Shown: piece after piece, positions 33,610 to 41,615 of the stretch | Layout: the number at the start of each line of letters is the position of its first letter | Position numbering within the stretch: the first letter of the stretch is position 1 | NCBI RefSeq assembly: GCF_052327305.1 | Contig: NZ_CP182486.1 | Location: 186,001 to 250,000 of the forward strand | DNA from: Sphingobium sp052327305 | Lineage (GTDB): Bacteria; Pseudomonadota; Alphaproteobacteria; Sphingomonadales; Sphingomonadaceae | Length of the DNA: 64,000 bases | Direction of reading: 5' to 3' | The notes under the pieces: generated by a model | Database searches by the model: none | What the model saw: only the letters and a program-made list of their open reading frames with translations | Told to the model about the DNA's origin: nothing | Position numbers and translations under genes: made by a program

Positions 33610-34583
33610 GACGGCGTGCGGGTCCGGGGAACGCCGGGCGATCCTGCCGGCGTGCGCGTGGTCTCCGTCGCGCTGTTGCCCAGCGCCTCACGCGCCAGCT
33701 CGCCGATCCCGCCCAGCGTGCCAATGAGCTGCGTCGCCTCGACCGGGAACAGGATGGTCTTGGCATTGGGAGACGTCGCGAACTTCTCCACCGCTTCGAC
33801 ATATTTCTGCGCGACGAAATAATTGATCGCCTGCGCGTTGCCCTGTGCGATTGCCTCGCTCACCAGCGTCGTCGCCTTGGCCTCGGCTTCAGCCTCGCGT
33901 TCACGTGCCTCGGCATCGCGAAAAGCGGATTCGCGGCGCCCTTCCGCTTCCAGGATTTGGGATTGCTTGGCGCCCTCGGCCCGCAGGATCTCGGACGCGC
34001 GGAGGCCTTCGGCTTCCAGGATATTCGCACGCTTCTCGCGCTCGGCCTTCATTTGGCGGGCCATGGCATTCACGATGTCCTGTGGCGGGCGGATGTCCTT
34101 GATTTCCACGCGGGTGATCTTGACGCCCCAGGCGTTGGTCGCATGATCGACCACGGAAAGTAGCCGTGCATTGATCTCGTCGCGTTTCGAGAGGGTTTCG
34201 TCGAGGTCCATAGAGCCCATGACTGTCCGCAGGTTGGTCGTCGCGAGCTGGAGTAGCGCAATCCGCAGTTCGCTCACTTCATAGGCCGCCTTCGCGGCGT
34301 CGAGCACCTGAAAGAACACCACCCCGTCCACGGACACCATGGCGTTGTCCTTGGTGATGATCTCCTGGCTGGGAACATCGATCACCTGCTCCATCATGTT
34401 GATCTTGCGGCCGACGGCATAAAAGAAAGCAGGGAAGAAATTGAATCCCGGCGAGGCGACCTGCGTGAACCGGCCGAAGCGCTCGATCGTATACTGATAG
34501 CCCTGCCGCACGATCTTTATGCTCGCAGCAAGGTACAGGACCACGAGAACGACGAGGAAGAAGGCGAGCGTGATAGCGTTCAT
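33606..34583 (-). CDS. qmcA: SPFH/stomatin (band 7) membrane protein, QmcA-like
   Basis: 325 residues. N-terminal membrane helix (ITLAFFLVVLVVLYLAASI), SPFH domain (IVRQGYQYTIERFGRFTQVASPGFNF ... SQEIITKDNAMVSVDGVVFFQV ... MGSMDLDETLSKRDEIN) and a long Glu/Ala/Arg coiled coil (about 200-270) that drives oligomerisation. Such proteins form membrane microdomains and regulate the protease FtsH. The ATG at 34583 follows GGGGAGG; the frame is open upstream to 34637. Forms an operon with the nfeD gene. Confidence 0.93.
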   Translation of the reverse strand: MNAITLAFFLVVLVVLYLAASIKIVRQGYQYTIERFGRFTQVASPGFNFFPAFFYAVGRKINMMEQVIDVPSQEIITKDNAMVSVDGVVFFQVLDAAKAAYEVSELRIALLQLATTNLRTVMGSMDLDETLSKRDEINARLLSVVDHATNAWGVKITRVEIKDIRPPQDIVNAMARQMKAEREKRANILEAEGLRASEILRAEGAKQSQILEAEGRRESAFRDAEAREREAEAEAKATTLVSEAIAQGNAQAINYFVAQKYVEAVEKFATSPNAKTILFPVEATQLIGTLGGIGELAREALGNSATETTRTPAGSPGVPRTRTPS

Positions 34584-34675
34584 GAGATACAAGGCCTCCC
34601 CTGACTGGATGTGGACTATGCCCCGACCAGGCGCCACGATAAAGGAGAATCAGGGATTGTTACACTGGAGGGCAT

Positions 34676-35518
34676 TTGGCGCGAACGATAACCGAAGCGG
34701 GCGAGGCAGTGCCGCTCGCCCAGATGCGATCTTTGCTTTTCGTGCCTGCGCATCGGCGGCGACTGGTGGAGAAGGCGCTGGGCCTGTCTTGCGACATGCT
34801 GATCCTCGATCTGGAAGATTCCGTTCCTCCGGGCGAGCGGGAGGCCGCGCGAGACGGTGTGCGCTATGCGGCGGGGCAACTCGGCGCGAAGCCGTGGGCG
34901 CTCAGGATCAATACGGAAGAGAGCGCCGATCATGGGCTGGACATGGTATTGGCACGTGAGGTGCGGCCAAGCTTCGTGGTGGTGCCCAAGGTCTCCACCC
35001 CGCGTCACACGCACGACGTCCACGCGGTATGCCAGACCCCCGTCATTGCCATGATCGAGAGCGCGCACGGTGTGCTGGACGCGCCAGCCATCGCGGCGCA
35101 GGCAGGGGTTGTGGCGCTGATGGCGGGCGTGAACGACCTGCGGCACGAGCTTCGTGTGCCGCCCTCCGCGCCACGTGCTAGCATTTCCCTCGCGCTTCAG
35201 TCGATCGTGCTCGCCGCGCGGGCCGCCCGCCGGGCGGTGTTCGATGGCGTATTTAACCGGCTCGATGATCCCGCCGGGCTTGCTGAGGAGTGTCGCGAAG
35301 GCAGGGCACTGGGTTTCGATGGGAAATCGGTGATCCACCCGGACCAGATCGGCGTCGTCAATCGGCTCTTCATGCCGGATGCCGAAGAACTGGAGGCAGC
35401 ACGTGGCCTCGTCGCAGCCTTTCAGGGTGGTGCCCAGCGGCATGAGGGCGCGATGATCGAGGCCATGCATGTCGAGCAGGCCAAAGCGCTTCTCGCCCGT
35501 GCAGGGCAGGACGGCTGA
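34676..35518 (+). CDS. HpcH/HpaI aldolase / citrate lyase beta-like (CitE-like) protein
   Basis: 280 residues from a TTG preceded closely by GGAGGG; an ATG at 34724 (MRSLLFVPAH) is the alternative start. TIM-barrel lyase family: RSLLFVPAHRRRLVEKAL, DMLILDLEDSVPPGERE (metal-binding Glu/Asp), the Arg of LRINTEES, VVVPKVS, AMIESAHGVL and KSVIHPDQI. Related enzymes cleave malyl-CoA or citramalyl-CoA. No other citrate-lyase subunit is nearby, so a stand-alone CoA-ester lyase is likelier than citrate lyase. Divergent from qmcA. Confidence 0.88.
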   Translation: MARTITEAGEAVPLAQMRSLLFVPAHRRRLVEKALGLSCDMLILDLEDSVPPGEREAARDGVRYAAGQLGAKPWALRINTEESADHGLDMVLAREVRPSFVVVPKVSTPRHTHDVHAVCQTPVIAMIESAHGVLDAPAIAAQAGVVALMAGVNDLRHELRVPPSAPRASISLALQSIVLAARAARRAVFDGVFNRLDDPAGLAEECREGRALGFDGKSVIHPDQIGVVNRLFMPDAEELEAARGLVAAFQGGAQRHEGAMIEAMHVEQAKALLARAGQDG

Positions 35519-35680
35519 AGGCGTTGGAAGCGCCCGAGCAGGCTGCATCTTTGAGCCTGTCCTTACCGCCTGAGAAAATTTGCCGTGATCGGGCCTAGCC
35601 GCTCACGCATCAAATGGTTACATGGGCCGCCACTGAGTCCCGGCACGGACTCGCTTTAGCTCTTCAAGGTGGCGCACTCC

Positions 35681-37138
35681 ATGGATATCCGGCTCGGCCT
35701 TACATTCGACGATGTTCTCCTGCAGCCAGGAGAGTCGGATGTGCTGCCGAGTGACGCGGATGTCTCAACGCGCATCAGCCGCGACATAGCGCTCAATATT
35801 CCCATCCTCTCTTCTGCCATGGACACGGTGACGGAGGCCGACATGGCCATCGTCATGGCGCAGCTTGGCGGCATTGGCGTTCTCCACCGCAATCTCACCA
35901 TAGAGGAGCAGGCGGACGCCGTGCGCGCCGTGAAGCGCTACGAGAGCGGCATGGTGGTCAACCCGATCACGATCGGGCCGGATCGGCCCCTTTCGGATGC
36001 GCAGGCGCTCATGGCTCGGCACCGGATCAGCGGCATTCCGGTCGTGGAGACGAACGGAACGCTCGTTGGCATCCTGACTCACCGGGATACGCGCTTCGCT
36101 GAAAACCCCGCCCAGCCGGTGCGCGAGCTGATGACGCACCAGAATCTTGCGACGGTGCGCACTGGCGTCACGCAGGAAGAGGCCCGCCGCCTTCTGCACC
36201 AGCGCCGGATCGAGAAGCTGTTGGTGGTGGACGATGCCTATCACTGCGTCGGGCTGATTACCGTCAAGGACATCGAGAAGGCGGTGAATTACCCGCAGGC
36301 GACCAAGGATGCCTCTGGGCGTCTGCGCGTCGCCGCCGCTACCACGGTGGGCGACAAGGGTATCGCGCGGACCGAGGCGCTGATCGACGCGGAGTGTGAT
36401 CTCATCGTCGTCGATACCGCGCACGGCCACTCGAAGATGGTGGCGGAGAGCGTGGCGCGCATTCGCAAGATGTCGAATTCGGTCCAGCTCATTGCCGGCA
36501 ACGTCGCGACGGCCGAGGCGACTCGCGCCCTGATCGATGCGGGCGCAGATGGCGTCAAAGTCGGCATTGGCCCCGGTTCCATCTGCACCACGCGCGTCGT
36601 CGCGGGTGTTGGCGTGCCTCAGCTTACCGCGATCATGGATGCGGCCGAAGAGGCCATGAAGAGCGACGTGCCGGTGATCGCTGATGGCGGCCTGCGCACT
36701 TCGGGCGATCTTGCCAAGGCGCTCGCTGCTGGCGGATCGGCCGTGATGATCGGTTCGCTCCTTGCCGGCACCGAGGAAGCGCCTGGCGAGACGTTCTTGT
36801 ATCAGGGCCGTGCCTATAAGAGCTATCGGGGCATGGGCAGCGTCGGCGCGATGGCGCGCGGCTCCGCGGATCGCTATTTCCAGCAGGACATCAAGGACCA
36901 GATGAAGCTGGTTCCGGAAGGGATCGAGGGTCAGGTGCCCTATAAGGGGCCGGCGAGGGATGTGATCCACCAGCTCGTCGGCGGCGTGAAGGCCGCGATG
37001 GGCTATACCGGCAGCAAGACCATTCGCGATCTTCAGCAGCGTGCGCGCTTCGTGCAGATCACCAATGCGGGCCTCTCGGAAAGTCATGTGCATGACGTCG
37101 CGATCACACGCGAGGCACCCAATTATCCCACGCGCTGA
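35681..37138 (+). CDS. guaB: Inosine-5'-monophosphate dehydrogenase
   Basis: Oxidises IMP to XMP, the committed step to guanine nucleotides. 485 residues: barrel start (RLGLTFDDVLLQPGES), a pair of CBS domains (about 95-210), DTAHGHSKMV, the catalytic-Cys loop GIGPGSICTTRVVAGVG, IADGGLRTSGDLAKALAAG and the flap (YRGMGSVGAM). AGGTGG lies nine bases before the ATG at 35681; the GTG at 35669 overlaps this site and is unlikely to be the start. Confidence 0.98.
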   Translation: MDIRLGLTFDDVLLQPGESDVLPSDADVSTRISRDIALNIPILSSAMDTVTEADMAIVMAQLGGIGVLHRNLTIEEQADAVRAVKRYESGMVVNPITIGPDRPLSDAQALMARHRISGIPVVETNGTLVGILTHRDTRFAENPAQPVRELMTHQNLATVRTGVTQEEARRLLHQRRIEKLLVVDDAYHCVGLITVKDIEKAVNYPQATKDASGRLRVAAATTVGDKGIARTEALIDAECDLIVVDTAHGHSKMVAESVARIRKMSNSVQLIAGNVATAEATRALIDAGADGVKVGIGPGSICTTRVVAGVGVPQLTAIMDAAEEAMKSDVPVIADGGLRTSGDLAKALAAGGSAVMIGSLLAGTEEAPGETFLYQGRAYKSYRGMGSVGAMARGSADRYFQQDIKDQMKLVPEGIEGQVPYKGPARDVIHQLVGGVKAAMGYTGSKTIRDLQQRARFVQITNAGLSESHVHDVAITREAPNYPTR

Positions 37139-37147
37139 GGCTGGGCG

Positions 37148-38326
37148 ATGACGCCCGCCGCGCGCCTTCAGGCCGCGATCGACCTGCTCGATGAGGTGAT
37201 CGCGGCGACCCGCGAGAATGGCCCGGCGGCTGACACGCTGATTGTCCGCTACTTCAAGACGCGGCGCTATGCCGGGTCTAAGGATCGCCGGGCCGTGCGC
37301 GATCTCGTCTATCGCGCAATAAGGCGGTCTGGCGAGCGCCCGGAGACCGGCCGCGCTGCCGCCATTGGCTTGGCAATGGACGATCCGGCACTGGCACTGC
37401 TGTTCGATGGTTCGGCCCACGGCCCGGCGCTTCTTGCGGACGGTGAGACGGGTGCGCAGGTGAGCGGCGCGCCGCCCTGGCTGTTGCCTCTGATCGCGGC
37501 CGAGGCGCGGGAGGAAATGGCGCAGCCGCCCGGTCGCGCTCCGCTTCATCTGCGGGTCAACGCGCTCGTCTCCGATCGGGACGCGATTCTGGCCGAATTG
37601 CCCGATGCCACGCCGATCGCCGGAACATCTCATGGCATCGCCTTGCCCGAAGGCACGCAGGTCGAGGCGCTCGACGCGTTCGCACGGGGCGCGCTGGAAG
37701 TGCAGGATGCCGGCAGCCAGATCATCGTGGCCGCCTGTGGCGCCGCGCCGGGCATGACCGTGCTGGATCTATGCGCCGGCGCAGGAGGCAAGACGCTTGC
37801 ACTCGCCGCCGAAATGCGCGGAAAAGGCAGGCTGATCGCTGCCGACACCGTGCGGGACAGATTGTCTCGCCTCGCGCCCCGTGCGCAGCGGGCGGGTGCC
37901 GCGGACCTGATCGAAACACTGCTGCTCGATGGCGGGCGGGAGGCGGAGCAACTGAGTGTGCTCGCGTCGCAATGCGATGTCGTGTTGGTGGATGCGCCGT
38001 GCACGGGCTCCGGCACATGGCGGCGCAATCCGGAGGCGCGTTGGCGTCTGACGCCGGAGCGGCTGGACGGTGTCGTTCGGCTGCAGCAGCATGTGCTCGA
38101 GCTGGCTGCGCCGCTTGTGAAGCCGGGCGGAGCGCTCGTCTTCGCCGTGTGCTCGCTCATTGAGCAGGAAGGCGCGGACCAGATCGCCCGCTTTCTCGCG
38201 CGGCATCAGGGCTGGACGGCTGAACCCGCGGGATATGGCCGTGAAGGCGGGCCGGGTGAACTGCTCACCCCGGAACATGACGGAACTGACGGGTTTTTCT
38301 TCGCGCGGGTCGTAAAACCATGCTAG
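37148..38326 (+). CDS. RsmB/NOP-family RNA (cytosine-5) methyltransferase
   Basis: 392 residues. N-terminal NusB-like RNA-binding region (about 1-110: KTRRYAGSKDRRAVRDLVYRAIRR), then a Rossmann methyltransferase: SAM site LDLCAGAGGKTLAL, motif IV DAPCTGSGTWRRNP and motif VI VFAVCSLIEQEG, with both catalytic cysteines. The likely target is a cytosine of 16S rRNA, as for RsmB (C967), but the exact site is not shown. It begins 9 bases after guaB and overlaps the open frame of the next gene. Confidence 0.92.
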   Translation: MTPAARLQAAIDLLDEVIAATRENGPAADTLIVRYFKTRRYAGSKDRRAVRDLVYRAIRRSGERPETGRAAAIGLAMDDPALALLFDGSAHGPALLADGETGAQVSGAPPWLLPLIAAEAREEMAQPPGRAPLHLRVNALVSDRDAILAELPDATPIAGTSHGIALPEGTQVEALDAFARGALEVQDAGSQIIVAACGAAPGMTVLDLCAGAGGKTLALAAEMRGKGRLIAADTVRDRLSRLAPRAQRAGAADLIETLLLDGGREAEQLSVLASQCDVVLVDAPCTGSGTWRRNPEARWRLTPERLDGVVRLQQHVLELAAPLVKPGGALVFAVCSLIEQEGADQIARFLARHQGWTAEPAGYGREGGPGELLTPEHDGTDGFFFARVVKPC

Positions 38327-38379
38327 GCCAGCCCGTTATGGAGGCAAATGCTGCCACCGCGAGTTTTTGGGAGACGCTG

Positions 38380-38904
38380 ATGCGGTTCACGCCCGCTGCT
38401 ATAGTCCTTGCCACTGCCTTGGCACTCACCGCCAGCGCCGGCGTCAGCCAGCAGGCGGCGAGTCTGTCAGGTAAAGGGGATCAGCGCGCTGCAGCCTGGG
38501 CGGCCAAGGGCGAAGCGGCACTCCGCGCCGGGAACTACTCCGCAGCGCGCGACGCTTACGAGACCGCGATGCTGCTGTCGCCCGGCGATCCGGCCAATTT
38601 CATTGCCATGGCGCGCATTGCACGGGCCGAGAAGCTGCCCGGCCTCGCCATCAAATATTATGCCGATGCTCTCCGGCTCGATCCACGCAACCAGCTGGCG
38701 CTGCAAGGGCAGGGGCTGGCCATGGTCGACAAGGGCGCGGTCGAAAGCGCACGGGAGACGCTGGCGAAGCTCGAGGCGCTCTGCAAGGGCGATTGCCCTG
38801 CGGCGCAGCCGCTCATCGCAGCGGTAAAGGCGGGGCCGCCCAAGCTCGTCGCCGCCGAGGACGTGAAGCTCAAGCCAACCGCGCAACCGGTCGAGCAGAA
38901 GTAG
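38380..38904 (+). CDS. Secreted TPR-repeat protein
   Basis: 174 residues. Signal peptide (MRFTPAAIVLATALALTASAGVSQQ), then two or three tetratricopeptide repeats (GNYSAARDAYETAMLLSPGDPANFIAMARIARAEKLPGLAIKYYADALRLDPRNQLAL) and a Lys/Pro tail. Two cysteines (LCKGDCPAAQP) may form a periplasmic disulfide. GGGAGA precedes the ATG; the open frame upstream overlaps the methyltransferase gene. Function unknown, presumably a protein-interaction scaffold. Confidence 0.85.
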   Translation: MRFTPAAIVLATALALTASAGVSQQAASLSGKGDQRAAAWAAKGEAALRAGNYSAARDAYETAMLLSPGDPANFIAMARIARAEKLPGLAIKYYADALRLDPRNQLALQGQGLAMVDKGAVESARETLAKLEALCKGDCPAAQPLIAAVKAGPPKLVAAEDVKLKPTAQPVEQK

Positions 38905-39231
38905 CGCGGAGCGGCCCGTTGGCGCTAGATCTCAATTAGTATAGCGACACTTCTTCGATCGGAAGTCCGCCTTCGAGCCGGAGCGTCATAGGGGAAAAGG
39001 GCTGAATGTCGCGGGGAAGCCTTCCTGTCTCCGTTCGTGCTGAGTAGGCTCTGAATAGCGCCCCCCATGCGCCTATCGAAGAGCTATATCGAAGCATCAG
39101 CCTCTGTGTGACCGTCCTTCGATACGCTGCTTCGACAAGCTCAGCAGCTACTCAGGACGAACGGTGATGGGTCCGAGAAAAGCATCCGTAACGTTGGCGT
39201 GTCCGGCAGTCCGCTTTTGGACCGCCGCGTC
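38905..39231. other. 327-base intergenic stretch, no gene seen
   Basis: No credible reading frame. It holds the inverted repeat described at 39031-39164. The rest shows nothing I can name; the base composition is less GC-biased than its neighbours. Confidence 0.6.
39031..39164. repeat. Imperfect inverted repeat of sphingomonad REP type
   Basis: CCGTTCGTGCTGAGTAG (39031-39047) is the reverse complement, with one mismatch, of CTACTCAGGACGAACGG (39148-39164). Inner arms also match: CCTATCGAAGAG near 39072-39083 against TCCTTCGATACGC near 39115-39127. Within the right half, CTGCTTCGACAAGCTCAGCAG can form its own hairpin. The TTCGACAAGCTCAG...CTCAGGACGAACGG wording is one I know as a common dispersed intergenic repeat in sphingomonad genomes; copy number here cannot be checked from one window. 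Confidence 0.7.
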
Positions 39232-39630
39232 TCATACCTGAACGTCAGCTTCTTCGTAGTTAGTAGACGTCCGGGCGACGTTCAACACTTCAAACCTTGC
39301 GATCCGGGTGGAACCCATCGCCTTTGCCAGTTCTCGGTCTTGGTAGCCCGGCTGGGCAATCAACCACTTCACGAAGTCATCTCGTCCAGACGCTTCTAGC
39401 GGGAAGATTAAAGCTGGGTCAGGGTCGCTTGAATAGAGCAGGAATACAACGTCTGCGCCCCAAGGACCACTATCGTCAGTAGCGACTATTACCCGGCGCA
39501 GGGCAGTAAGAGCCAGCTTTTCTTGGGCACCTTGGCTATCGCTAACCACAATGTCGCCATCGACGAAGCTGACGTTCCAGAGAGCCAGAGGCGACCTATT
39601 TGCGAGCCTTTTGCGTAACCAGCTAAGCAT
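39232..39630 (-). CDS. Hypothetical protein, 132 residues
   Basis: Soluble, mixed alpha/beta. Notable stretches are LALWNVSFVDGDIVVSD, LRRVIVATDDSGPWGADVVFLLYSSDP and FVKWLIAQPGYQDRELAKAMGSTRIARFEVL. I do not recognise the family by name, although the SGPWGxDxxFLL pattern looks familiar from small uncharacterised proteins. Codon use is less GC-biased than in neighbouring genes, and it sits alone between the inverted repeat and rsmA, so it may be a recent arrival. Start at the ATG at 39630. Confidence 0.65.
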   Translation of the reverse strand: MLSWLRKRLANRSPLALWNVSFVDGDIVVSDSQGAQEKLALTALRRVIVATDDSGPWGADVVFLLYSSDPDPALIFPLEASGRDDFVKWLIAQPGYQDRELAKAMGSTRIARFEVLNVARTSTNYEEADVQV

Positions 39631-39747
39631 AGTTTAAGAGTTACACGGTTGACGGCATGTCCGCTATGGCTTCGCGTCCCGACATTCCACTTCTCCGCGA
39701 AAAACATGTTCATTCTCCGAGGCGGGCCGTTACGCGGTCACCCATCC

Positions 39748-40581
39748 TCACACCCGCGCGTCGATCATCCGCGCAATCGCCACATAGTCCTCCACCGTCA
39801 GCGTCTCGGCGCGGCGGCTGGGGTCGATGCCCAGCGCGTCGAGCGCCTCCAGCGCGCCTGCAATACCCTTGAGGCTCTGACGCAACATCTTGCGGCGTTG
39901 GCCGAAGGCCGCTGCCGTCAGCCTGCCGAGCGTGCGCACGTCTACGCCCTCCGCCGCGTCCTTCGGCACGATATGGACGATGGCGGACATCACTTTTGGC
40001 GGCGGGGTGAAGGCCGAGCGATGCACCTTCATCGCGATGCCCGCCTCGCTCCGCCACTGGGAGAGGATGGCGAGGCGCCCGAAGGCGTCGCTCCCCGGCG
40101 CCGCCACGATCCGCTCGGCCACCTCCGCCTGAAACATCAGCGTCGCCGATTTCCACCATGGCGCCCATTGCGCGCTCTCCAGCCACCCGACCAGCAACGC
40201 CGTCCCCACATTATAGGGCAGGTTCGCCACGATATGCGCCGGGCCGCCGCAGGCCGCCTCCGCGTCGATGCCCATTGCATCGCCTTCGATGACCTCCAGC
40301 TGGCCCGGAAAGGCCACCGCCAGTTCCGCAAGCGCGGGCAGGCACCGCGCATCCCTCTCCACGGCGGTCACGCGGGCGCCTGCACGCAGAAGCGCGCGGG
40401 TGAGGCCACCGGGGCCGGGGCCGACCTCGAACACGCGTTCGCCCGCGAGCGATCCCGGTATCGCAGCGATCCGGTCGAGAAGCTGCTCGTCGAGCAGGAA
40501 GTTCTGGCCCAGCGCCTTGCTCGCGCGCAGACCGTGGGCCGCAATGACCTCCCGCAACGGAGGCAGAGGCGCTGACGTCAT
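39748..40581 (-). CDS. rsmA: 16S rRNA (adenine1518/1519-N6)-dimethyltransferase
   Basis: Dimethylates two adenines in the 3' hairpin of 16S rRNA during late 30S assembly (KsgA). 277 residues: KALGQNFLLDEQLLDRI, SAM site FEVGPGPGGLTRALL, the catalytic NLPYNVGTALL motif and the C-terminal RSAFTPPPKVMSAIV. The ATG at 40581 comes 1 base after the pdxA stop; another at 40599 is possible. Last gene of the lptD-surA-pdxA-rsmA run. Confidence 0.96.
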   Translation of the reverse strand: MTSAPLPPLREVIAAHGLRASKALGQNFLLDEQLLDRIAAIPGSLAGERVFEVGPGPGGLTRALLRAGARVTAVERDARCLPALAELAVAFPGQLEVIEGDAMGIDAEAACGGPAHIVANLPYNVGTALLVGWLESAQWAPWWKSATLMFQAEVAERIVAAPGSDAFGRLAILSQWRSEAGIAMKVHRSAFTPPPKVMSAIVHIVPKDAAEGVDVRTLGRLTAAAFGQRRKMLRQSLKGIAGALEALDALGIDPSRRAETLTVEDYVAIARMIDARV

Positions 40582-40582
40582 C

Positions 40583-41569
40583 TCAGGCAGGCACGCCATA
40601 TGCGCGGCGGGATATATCGGCCTGATGCGCCATGCGGATCGCGGCGATCATGGCGCCGGGATGAGCGTGGCCCTGACCCGCAATATCGAAGGCTGTGCCA
40701 TGATCGGGCGAGGTGCGGACGATCGGCAGACCGAGTGTGATGTTGACACCGTCGTCGAAGTTCAGCGTCTTGAGCGGGATAAGCGCCTGATCGTGATAGC
40801 AGCACAGGATCGCGTCATAGCGCTCCCGTGCGCGCGGTGTGAACAGCGTATCGGCCGCAAGCGGACCCAGGATGTCGAGCCCTTCGGCGCGTAGCTCGTC
40901 CAGCGCCGGGATGATCGTCTCCACTTCCTCCTGCCCGAGCAGTCCGTCCTCTCCCGCATGGGGATTGAGGCCTGCCATGGCGAGGCGCGGCGTTGGGATG
41001 CCGAACAGGCGGTGCAGCCCACGCGCCGTAGCATGGGCGCGCATCTTGATGAGCGCGACGGTGAGCGCGTCCGGCACGGCCCGCAGTGGCACGTGGATGG
41101 TGAGTGGAACCACGCGCATGGCTGGCCCTGCGAGCATCATCACCACATTGCCGCGCGACACGCCGCAACGCTCGGCCACGAACTCGGTCTGGCCCGGATA
41201 GGTGAAGCCCACCTGGGAGAGCTGGGCTTTGGAAACGGGGGCAGTGACGAGCGCGCGGGCGCTTTCCTGCCGAGTGAGGCCGGTCGCGATCTCCAGGCTC
41301 TGGAAGGCGCAGCGCGCCCCGTCCAGCGTGGGCCGTCCGGGCACCGCCTCCGCCGCGTCGTCTACATGGAGGCACGGCAGAGCATGCTCGAATACGGACA
41401 TCGCATCGGCCGGATCGGCAATGGTGCGGACCGGACCGGACCACACCGCCGCGATGGAAGCGCAATCCCCCACCGCGAAGAACGGCGGCAGACCTTCCCG
41501 ATCGCGTAGATCCCATGCCTTGGCCACGATTTCCGGCCCGATCCCGCTCGGGTCGCCGAGCGTGACCAC
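40583..41569 (-). CDS. pdxA: 4-hydroxythreonine-4-phosphate dehydrogenase
   Basis: NAD-dependent step of pyridoxal 5'-phosphate synthesis. 328 residues: GDPSGIGPEIVAKAW at the N-terminus, TAPVSKAQL, the metal-binding GLNPHAGEDGLLGQEE, CCYHDQALIPLKTL and GLPIVRTSPDHGTAFD. The only usable start I find is the GTG at 41569, which gives an N-terminus a few residues shorter than usual; upstream codons read QRPIV in frame but offer no ATG, GTG or TTG before a stop. Confidence 0.95.
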   Translation of the reverse strand: MVTLGDPSGIGPEIVAKAWDLRDREGLPPFFAVGDCASIAAVWSGPVRTIADPADAMSVFEHALPCLHVDDAAEAVPGRPTLDGARCAFQSLEIATGLTRQESARALVTAPVSKAQLSQVGFTYPGQTEFVAERCGVSRGNVVMMLAGPAMRVVPLTIHVPLRAVPDALTVALIKMRAHATARGLHRLFGIPTPRLAMAGLNPHAGEDGLLGQEEVETIIPALDELRAEGLDILGPLAADTLFTPRARERYDAILCCYHDQALIPLKTLNFDDGVNITLGLPIVRTSPDHGTAFDIAGQGHAHPGAMIAAIRMAHQADISRRAYGVPA

Positions 41570-41615
41570 GATCGGGCGCTGAGGCGTGCGGGGGTCCGCG
41601 ATCGGGGCGGCTGCC

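Noticed and set aside
35765..37633. 622-codon open frame on the minus strand across guaB and the methyltransferase gene
   Set aside because: It lies opposite a textbook guaB, is rich in Arg/His/Gln/Pro as expected of antisense frames in GC-rich DNA, and contains no recognisable domain.
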